A stretch of DNA of 64,000 nucleotides from the NCBI RefSeq assembly GCF_017573465.1, contig NZ_JAGEPF010000009.1, forward strand, positions 281,804 to 345,803, in the 5' to 3' direction. Shown here piece after piece: positions 58,818 through 64,000 of the stretch (position 1 is its first letter; each line of letters starts with the position of its first letter). The stretch comes from Actinomadura violacea. GTDB taxonomy: Bacteria > Actinomycetota > Actinomycetes > Streptosporangiales > Streptosporangiaceae. Under the pieces are notes generated by a model. The model was not told the origin of the DNA, searched no databases, and saw only the letters and a list, made by a program, of their open reading frames with translations. The position numbers were made by a program, and so were the translations under genes.

Positions 58818-60227
58818 TCAGCGTTCCGCCCCGGAGCCCACGGGTTCCGGGGCGTTCTCCATCCCGACCCGCTCGATCGGCACGTTCGCCGTCTCCTTGA
58901 TCATCAGGATCGGCACCAGCGCCACCGCCGCCGCGATCATGATGTAGTACGCCGGGATGTAGTTGCTGCCCGTCACGTCGATGAGCGACCCGACGAGCAC
59001 CGCCGCCGTCCCGCCGAAGATCGACGTCGAGATGTTGTAGCCGATCGCGAACGCGCCGTACCGCACCTTCGTCGGGAACATCGCGGGGAACGTCGCGCCG
59101 ATCACCGCGAGCATCAGCACCAGCAGCGCGCCGATGATCGCGTAGCCGAGGCCGACGCCGAGCCAGTTGTTCGTCTGCATCAGCGCGAACGCGGGCCAGC
59201 TCAGCAGCAGGAACCCGACCGCCGCGATGGCCAGCACCGGCTTGCGGCCGATCCGGTCGGACAGGTGCCCGGTCGGCAGGATCACCGCCATCATCGCGGC
59301 CTCCACCCCGATGGTGATCAGCTGCGACGTCACGCTGCCGAGGTGCAGGAAGTCGACCAGGTAGGACGGCATGAAGGTGAGCAGCGTGTAGTCCGCGACG
59401 TTCAGCAGGAACACGATCCCGATCAGCATCAGGATGATCTTCCAGTAGTGCTCCAGCGTCTCCTTCAGCGGCGACCGCGCCTTCTTGCCCGCCGCCTCCA
59501 TCCGCTGGAACGTCGGGGTGTCCTCGATCCGCGTCCGCACGTACAGCCCGACGGCGCCGAGCGGCAGCGCGATCAGGAACGGGATCCGCCAGCCCCAGGC
59601 GTGCATCGCCGAGTCCCCGACCGCGAGGTTCACCAGCAGCACGAGCCCGGCGCCCAGGATGTAGCCGGTCAGCGTGCCGAACTCCAGGAAGCTGCCGAAG
59701 TAGCCGCGCCGGTTCGTCGGCGCGTACTCGGCGATCATCGTGGCGGCGCCGCCGTACTCGCCGCCCGTGGAGAACCCCTGGACGAGCCGCACCGCCAGCA
59801 GCAGCAGCGGCGCCGCGACCCCGATCGCGTGGTAGCCGGGCAGGATGCCGATGACGAACGTGGAGCCCGACATCAGGATGATCGTGGTGGCGAGCACCCG
59901 CTTGCGGCCGAGCTTGTCGCCCATCGGGCCGAAGAACATCCCGCCGAACGGGCGGGCCAGGAACGCCGCGGCGATCAGCGCGAACGAGCGCAGCGTCGCG
60001 CTGCCGGCGCTGCCCTCGGGGAAGAACTTGGTGCCGATGATCGAGGTCATCACCCCGGCGCTGAACACCCCGAAGTCGAACCACTCGATGCAGTTGCCCA
60101 TCGCGGACGCGATGACGGCCTTGTGCACCGCCCCGAGGTCGACGTCCTCCTTCGCGGCGTGGTCGCCCCCCTGCGCCGTCTCCGTCCCCGCCGATTCCGC
60201 GGGCTCGGGACCGGACTCTGCGTTCAT
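58818..60227 (-). CDS. MHS-family MFS symporter (metabolite:H+ symporter)
   Basis: 469 residues with 12 helices. GPMGDKLGRKRVLATT (about 95-110) is the loop motif and VQGFSTGGEYGGAATMIAEY the MHS signature seen in ProP, KgtP and ShiA. It imports organic acids, betaines or related solutes with protons. ATG 60227 is preferred over the GTG 6 nt upstream because GGGAGGT is then well spaced. It has an N-terminal cytoplasmic extension of about 35 residues. No substrate-specific neighbours are visible. Confidence 0.9.
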   Translation of the reverse strand: MNAESGPEPAESAGTETAQGGDHAAKEDVDLGAVHKAVIASAMGNCIEWFDFGVFSAGVMTSIIGTKFFPEGSAGSATLRSFALIAAAFLARPFGGMFFGPMGDKLGRKRVLATTIILMSGSTFVIGILPGYHAIGVAAPLLLLAVRLVQGFSTGGEYGGAATMIAEYAPTNRRGYFGSFLEFGTLTGYILGAGLVLLVNLAVGDSAMHAWGWRIPFLIALPLGAVGLYVRTRIEDTPTFQRMEAAGKKARSPLKETLEHYWKIILMLIGIVFLLNVADYTLLTFMPSYLVDFLHLGSVTSQLITIGVEAAMMAVILPTGHLSDRIGRKPVLAIAAVGFLLLSWPAFALMQTNNWLGVGLGYAIIGALLVLMLAVIGATFPAMFPTKVRYGAFAIGYNISTSIFGGTAAVLVGSLIDVTGSNYIPAYYIMIAAAVALVPILMIKETANVPIERVGMENAPEPVGSGAER

Positions 60228-60313
60228 CCGCACCTCCCGGCCTTCCCTCTGCCCGAAGATCGGCGGAGTTAACGCCCGGTTTTGCGGTGCGATGACTCGG
60301 GGCGGGCCCCCGG

Positions 60314-60913
60314 TCAGCCCTTGCGGGCGTTCCGGGCGGTGTCCTCGTCGGCCTCGTCGGCCGCGGGCCCCTTCCGCACGGCTCCGGACTTCGCGGCCTC
60401 GGGCCCGTCCGCGCCGGCGTCCTTCGCGGCGTCCGCCGCTCCGGCGTCCGTGTCAGGGTCGAGGGCGGGGCCCGAGCCGTCGCCGAGGGTGTCGCCCGGG
60501 TCGCCGCCGAGCAGCTCGTCGGTCAGCTCCGGGAGCGCCGCGGTGCGGGTCGGGTCGTCCTCCGCGAGGTCCTCGTCGTCCTCCGGGATGGCCACCAGCG
60601 CCTGCGTCTCCTGCGCGCCCCGGCTGATCACGCCGCTGGCGAGGACGGTGTTGCGGTGCCGCAGCGCGCCGTTCTCGCGGAGCAGGTCGTCGACCTCGGC
60701 GCGGGCCCGCGCGATCCGCCGGGTCAGCCGGACGTGCACGAGGAAGCCGCCCGCGGCGAGCCCGATCACGAAGCCGGCGACGGGGAGCCCGACCAGCGCC
60801 GGCGCGAGCGTGGCGACCAGCGCCACGATGACCAGCCCGACGACCACCGCAAGTGCGCCAAAGTGCTGCTCCATCCAGTCCAGGACGGCGTTGACGCGCT
60901 TGGGAATCCTCAC
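60314..60913 (-). CDS. LapA-like two-helix membrane protein with acidic tail
   Basis: 199 residues from GTG 60913 (GGAGG about 9 nt upstream). Two hydrophobic helices (about 16-35 and 38-58), an Arg-rich short coiled coil (about 60-85, [17 protein letters not shown]) and a long Asp/Glu/Ala/Gly-rich disordered tail (about 100-199). The arrangement resembles LapA/DUF1049 membrane proteins. It is located 86 nt upstream of nothing on its strand except the MHS gene and diverges from the Lpd gene. Its function is unknown. Confidence 0.65.
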   Translation of the reverse strand: MRIPKRVNAVLDWMEQHFGALAVVVGLVIVALVATLAPALVGLPVAGFVIGLAAGGFLVHVRLTRRIARARAEVDDLLRENGALRHRNTVLASGVISRGAQETQALVAIPEDDEDLAEDDPTRTAALPELTDELLGGDPGDTLGDGSGPALDPDTDAGAADAAKDAGADGPEAAKSGAVRKGPAADEADEDTARNARKG

Positions 60914-61346
60914 TCGGCTTCTCCTCCACTCGGCTCGGGACGGGCCGCTGCGCCCGGGGCAGGGGCATTTGAGGGCAACGATCGGCCGGCACCGCCGTGT
61001 TCCGGCGCTGCCGCGTTCAGGCGGCGCGGCCGGGGAGCGGCCCGGGAGTCGGCGCCGCCCGCGGGCCGTTGCGGGAACGCCGCCGGGCTCGCGGCCGGAG
61101 GCCACGGGTGCGCGCCACCGGCGGCGGCGCCGTCGCGCCGTCCGGGCGCCGCCCGCCCCCGCGCGGGTTCGGCGGGCGGGGACTCCGAAAACCTTAACAG
61201 CATGTGACGACGGAGCCGTACCGGAGCCCCGCGGTCACGCGGCGTGGCCGGCCGGTCCGCGCGGCGCGCCGCACGGCCGGGCCGGGGCCGCCGCGCCGCC
61301 CGTCCGGGATGCGAGCACGCCCCCGCGCCGAATATCGTCAGTGGAT
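60914..61346. other. 433-nt divergent intergenic region upstream of lpdA
   Basis: No gene is seen in it. The frame that runs through this stretch into Lpd has low-complexity Pro/Arg/Ala composition and no homology. A less GC-rich patch at 61186-61206 (around CCTTAACAGC) may hold promoter elements, but no clear -35/-10 pair was found. Confidence 0.4.
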
Positions 61347-62750
61347 ATGAGCGAACACTTTGACGTCGTGGTCCTGGGCGCGGGCCCGGGCGGATATGTC
61401 GCCGCGATCCGGTCGGCGCAGCTCGGGCTGAAGACGGCGATCATCGAGGAGAGGTACTGGGGCGGGGTCTGCCTGAACGTCGGCTGCATCCCCTCGAAGT
61501 CACTGCTGCGCAACGCCGAGCTGGCGCACGTCTTCACCCAGGAGCAGAAGACCTACGGGATCACGGTCGAGGGCAGCGTTTCCTTCGACTACGGCGTGGC
61601 CTACGAGCGCAGCCGGCAGGTGTCGGACAAGTTCGTCAAGGGCGTCCAGTTCCTGATGAAGAAGAACAAGGTCGCCTCCTATGAGGGGCGCGGGACGTTC
61701 ACCGACGCGAACACCCTGCAGGTGGCCAAGGCCGACGGCTCGTCCGAGACCATCACCTTCGACAACTGCATCATCGCCGCGGGCGCGCACACCAAGCTGC
61801 TGCCCGGCACGTCGCTGTCGGAGCGGGTCGTCACCTACGAGGAGCAGATCCTCAGCTCCGAGCTGCCGGGAAGCATCGTCATCGCCGGCGCGGGCGCCAT
61901 CGGCGTCGAGTTCGCCTACGTCCTGCACAACTACGGCGTCAAGGTCACGATCGTCGAGTTCCTCGACCGGATGGTCCCGAACGAGGACGTCGACGTGTCC
62001 AAGGAGCTGGCCAAGCGGTACCGCAAGCTCGGCATCGACGTGCTGACCTCCACCCGGGTCGACGGCATCGACGACTCCGGCGACAAGGTCAAGGTGACCG
62101 TCACCGGCAAGGACGGCGCGCAGCAGGTCATCGAGACCGACAAGGTGCTGCAGGCGATCGGCTTCCAGCCGAACGTGGACGGCTACGGCCTCGACAAGAC
62201 CGGCGTGCGGCTCACCGAGCGCGGCGCGATCGACGTGGACGGCCGCTGCCGCACGTCCGTCCCGCACATCTACGCGATCGGCGACGTCACCGCCAAGCTG
62301 ATGCTCGCGCACGCCGCCGAGTCCATGGGCATCGTCGCCGCCGAGACCATCGCGGGCGCCGAGACCATGGAACTCGAGTACGTGATGATCCCCCGCGCCA
62401 CCTACTGCCGGCCGCAGATCGCCTCGTTCGGCTGGACGGAGGCGCAGGCGCGCGAGCAGGGCTTCGACGTCAAGGTCGCCAAGTTCCCCTACAGCGTCAA
62501 CGGCAAGGCCGTCGGCATGGGGGAGGGCGACGGGTTCGCCAAGGTGATCAGCGACGCGAAGTACGGCGAGATCCTCGGCGCCCACCTGATCGGCCCCGAG
62601 GTGACCGAGCTGCTGCCCGAGTTGACCCTCGCCCAGCAGTGGGACCTCACCGTCCACGAGGTCGCCCGGAACGTGCACGCGCACCCGACCCTGGGCGAGG
62701 CCATCAAGGAGGCCGTGCACGGCCTCGCCGGCCACATGATCAACCTCTGA
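61347..62750 (+). CDS. lpdA: Dihydrolipoamide dehydrogenase (E3)
   Basis: 467 residues from ATG 61347. FAD motif [15 protein letters not shown], redox disulfide [13 protein letters not shown] (Cys41 and Cys46), NAD motif [28 protein letters not shown] and the catalytic [10 protein letters not shown]. It reoxidises dihydrolipoyl groups of pyruvate and 2-oxoglutarate dehydrogenase complexes and transfers electrons to NAD+. All catalytic residues are intact, in contrast to the flavoprotein at 33436. It is monocistronic, with a hairpin after the stop. The similarity to M. tuberculosis LpdC is strong. Confidence 0.95.
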   Translation: MSEHFDVVVLGAGPGGYVAAIRSAQLGLKTAIIEERYWGGVCLNVGCIPSKSLLRNAELAHVFTQEQKTYGITVEGSVSFDYGVAYERSRQVSDKFVKGVQFLMKKNKVASYEGRGTFTDANTLQVAKADGSSETITFDNCIIAAGAHTKLLPGTSLSERVVTYEEQILSSELPGSIVIAGAGAIGVEFAYVLHNYGVKVTIVEFLDRMVPNEDVDVSKELAKRYRKLGIDVLTSTRVDGIDDSGDKVKVTVTGKDGAQQVIETDKVLQAIGFQPNVDGYGLDKTGVRLTERGAIDVDGRCRTSVPHIYAIGDVTAKLMLAHAAESMGIVAAETIAGAETMELEYVMIPRATYCRPQIASFGWTEAQAREQGFDVKVAKFPYSVNGKAVGMGEGDGFAKVISDAKYGEILGAHLIGPEVTELLPELTLAQQWDLTVHEVARNVHAHPTLGEAIKEAVHGLAGHMINL

Positions 62751-62757
62751 TCCGATC

Positions 62758-62790
62758 CGGCGTGCCCGCCCGCCGCGGACGGGCACGCCG
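62758..62790. terminator. lpd terminator hairpin, 11-bp stem
   Basis: CGGCGTGCCCG (62758-62768) pairs with CGGGCACGCCG (62780-62790), loop 11 nt, between convergent lpd and TetR genes. Confidence 0.65.
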
Positions 62791-62840
62791 CGTCGCGTCC
62801 CACCTCCCAGGGGCCTGCCTCCCCGCGTCCCGCCGCCCGG

Positions 62841-63458
62841 TCACCGCAGCACGGACCGGGCGAGCCGGACGATCCCTTCCCTGACGCGCTCCTCTCCCAG
62901 TTCGGGCAGCAGCGCCGCCACATGCTCCGCGGACAGCGCCGCGAGCACCGCGTGCGCGGTGTACTCGGGGTCCTCCGCGCCCGCGGCCAGGATCGCCACG
63001 TGGCGGTGCCAGAACCGGTACGCGCCGATCCGGTACCGCGCGCCCGGCGCCGCGGTCTCCGACATCCGCACGAGCGCCAGGTGCTCCAGCAGGTAGTCGA
63101 GATACGCCCCGGCGAACGCGGCCAGGCGCTCCTCCTCCCCCGCTCCGGGGCCGAGCGGCGGCGGCCCGTGCAGGATCGCCTCCTGCAGCACGCGCTCCCG
63201 CGCGTCCAGGAGGGCGGCGGCCAGTCCCGCCTTGTCGCCGAACCGCCGGAACAGCGTCCCCTTGCCGACGCCGGCCTCCGCCGCCACCTGGTCCATCGAC
63301 ACCGCCTCGACGCCCCGCTCGGCGAACAGCCGCCCGGCCGCCTCCAGCACGGCGGCCCGGTTGCGGGCGGCGTCGGAGCGCTCCTTGGGCGGCGGGGTGC
63401 GCAGCAGTTCCAGCGGCATTGCAGAAGCGGACTGCGGTCCGGTATCGTCTCGGGACAT
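62841..63458 (-). CDS. TetR-family repressor of the adjacent rhodanese gene
   Basis: 205 residues from ATG 63458; a later ATG at 63419 (192 residues, MPLELLRTPPPKE) is possible. Helix-turn-helix at about 35-75 (MDQVAAEAGVGKGTLFRRF) and a C-terminal domain rich in Ala/Leu. The first ATG lies only 7 nt past a TATAGT box inside a palindromic operator, suggesting a leaderless message under autorepression. It is divergent from the rhodanese-like gene with a 37-nt gap, the standard repressor-target arrangement. Confidence 0.87.
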   Translation of the reverse strand: MSRDDTGPQSASAMPLELLRTPPPKERSDAARNRAAVLEAAGRLFAERGVEAVSMDQVAAEAGVGKGTLFRRFGDKAGLAAALLDARERVLQEAILHGPPPLGPGAGEEERLAAFAGAYLDYLLEHLALVRMSETAAPGARYRIGAYRFWHRHVAILAAGAEDPEYTAHAVLAALSAEHVAALLPELGEERVREGIVRLARSVLR

Positions 63459-63461
63459 AAC

Positions 63462-63475
63462 CGGACTATAGTCCG
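63462..63475. promoter_or_regulatory. Perfect 14-bp palindromic operator CGGACTATAGTCCG
   Basis: It sits between the divergent TetR and rhodanese genes. The centre contains TATAGT in both directions, so it may overlap both -10 elements. The size and symmetry fit a TetR dimer site. Confidence 0.75.
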
Positions 63476-63495
63476 TCTTATCTGGAGGCACAGCC

Positions 63496-63822
63496 ATGAC
63501 CGCACTCATCGGCCGCGACGACCTCAAGGCCGCGATCGACGCCGGCACCGTCACCGTCCTCGACGCGCTCGGCGGCGACTATTACGCCAAGCAGCACCTG
63601 CCCGGCGCCGTCCCGCTCGTCGCGGCGGACGTCGACGCGCAGGCGCCCGCCCTGCTGCCCGACCGGGCCGCCGCGATCGTCACCTACTGCTCCAACCCGG
63701 CCTGCCCCAACAGCGGCCAGGTCGCCGACCGGCTCACCGCGCTCGGCTACACCAACGTCCGCAAGTACCGCGAGGGCATCGAGGACTGGGTGTCCGCCGG
63801 GCTCCCCACCGAGTCCGCCTGA
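63496..63822 (+). CDS. Rhodanese-like protein
   Basis: 108 residues, a single rhodanese domain. The catalytic Cys is in TYCSNPACPNS (about residue 57), with a second Cys five residues on; KQHLPGAVPL is the conserved strand, and YREGIEDWVSAGLPTES the C-terminal helix. GGAGG precedes the ATG. It may act in sulfur transfer or detoxification and is controlled by the adjacent TetR protein. The strong hairpin at 63831 ends the transcript. Confidence 0.9.
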   Translation: MTALIGRDDLKAAIDAGTVTVLDALGGDYYAKQHLPGAVPLVAADVDAQAPALLPDRAAAIVTYCSNPACPNSGQVADRLTALGYTNVRKYREGIEDWVSAGLPTESA

Positions 63823-63830
63823 CCCGCCCC

Positions 63831-63867
63831 CGCGCGGGCCGGGCGGGCCCACCGCCCGGCCCGCGCG
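63831..63867 (+). terminator. Rhodanese gene terminator, 16-bp stem
   Basis: Arms 63831-63846 and 63852-63867 are perfectly complementary with a 5-nt loop, 9 nt after the stop. Confidence 0.78.
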
Positions 63868-63912
63868 GCGGCACCCCGCGACCGTCGCGAACGCGTCACT
63901 TAGAGTGAGCAC

Positions 63913-64000
63913 ATGGGGGGAACCGAAGAGGGCCGGCTGATCGAGACCGCGACGCGGATCTTCGCCGAACTCGGGTACGACGGGACGTCGCTGCAGATGA
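63913..64000 (+). CDS. TetR-family regulator, partial (right edge)
   Basis: The first 29 codons from ATG 63913 read MGGTEEGRLIETATRIFAEL and continue GYDGTSLQM, the first helix and start of the helix-turn-helix of a TetR protein. The rest lies beyond the window. No strong ribosome site is visible. Confidence 0.75.
   Translation, partial: MGGTEEGRLIETATRIFAELGYDGTSLQM

Noticed and set aside
60282..61346. N-terminal extension of dihydrolipoamide dehydrogenase by over 350 codons
   Set aside because: The extension is antisense to the LapA-like gene and intergenic; ATG 61347 gives the standard N-terminus.

Overview
The window is very GC-rich DNA (third codon positions almost always G or C, many GTG starts, many genes overlapping by 4 to 8 nt) with a gene complement typical of a filamentous actinomycete. 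The shell and terpene genes, many Ser/Thr kinases and ECF sigma factors, and the PucR, DUF5753 and MHS families suggest Thermomonosporaceae or Streptosporangiales (for example Actinomadura-like); this placement is inference. Six genes (AdnA-like helicase-nuclease, alkyltransferase-like protein, MoeZ, TetR, DUF3107, RhlE helicase) follow the order I recall for Mycobacterium tuberculosis Rv3202c to Rv3211, so the window looks like a conserved backbone with large accessory insertions.

Layout. 1-2950: start of an AdnA-type helicase-nuclease leaving the left edge. 3.1-18.4 kb: a catabolic block bracketed by two paralogous membrane transporters. It holds an amidase, a GlcG/HbpS-like protein, a PucR regulator and a tightly coupled eight-gene minus-strand operon: gamma-glutamyltransferase, Rid, aldehyde dehydrogenase, a haem-oxygenase-fold di-iron enzyme, two Rieske ferredoxins, their flavin reductase, and an MFS exporter. 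18.4-24 kb: DUF1275, an alkyltransferase-like protein and two tandem copies of a membrane-protein plus mycosin-like protease cassette. 24-30 kb: CsbD, MoeZ, a TetR/MMPL divergent pair with operator repeats, an SGNH hydrolase. 30.3-33.3 kb: NHEJ genes, ku divergent from ligase and polymerase genes of split LigD type. 33.4-41.6 kb: a flavoprotein lacking its redox cysteine, TetR, DUF3107, a membrane Ser/Thr kinase, RhlE (apparently a CTG start) and a GDPD phosphodiesterase. 41.6-52.1 kb: hydrolase, XRE/DUF5753 regulator, PPOx-like protein, two ECF sigma factors, a LuxR two-component pair and a second membrane kinase.

52.2-58.4 kb is the most striking region: an apparently single minus-strand operon encoding two different family 2B encapsulin shell proteins (each with an inserted cyclic-nucleotide-binding-like domain), a two-domain geosmin-synthase-like terpene synthase between them, and a polyprenyl diphosphate synthase. 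The parts predict a protein nanocompartment loaded with a terpene synthase, with prenyl diphosphate supplied by the last gene. The synthase's C-terminal domain lacks the usual geosmin-synthase signature and the enzyme ends in a long Pro/Ala/Gly-rich tail, so both product and loading mechanism may be new.

58.7-64 kb: a 32-residue membrane peptide, an MHS-family symporter, a LapA-like membrane protein, dihydrolipoamide dehydrogenase, and a TetR/rhodanese divergent pair sharing a perfect 14-bp palindrome. A further TetR gene leaves the right edge. I saw no rRNA, tRNA, CRISPR array, transposase or phage gene.
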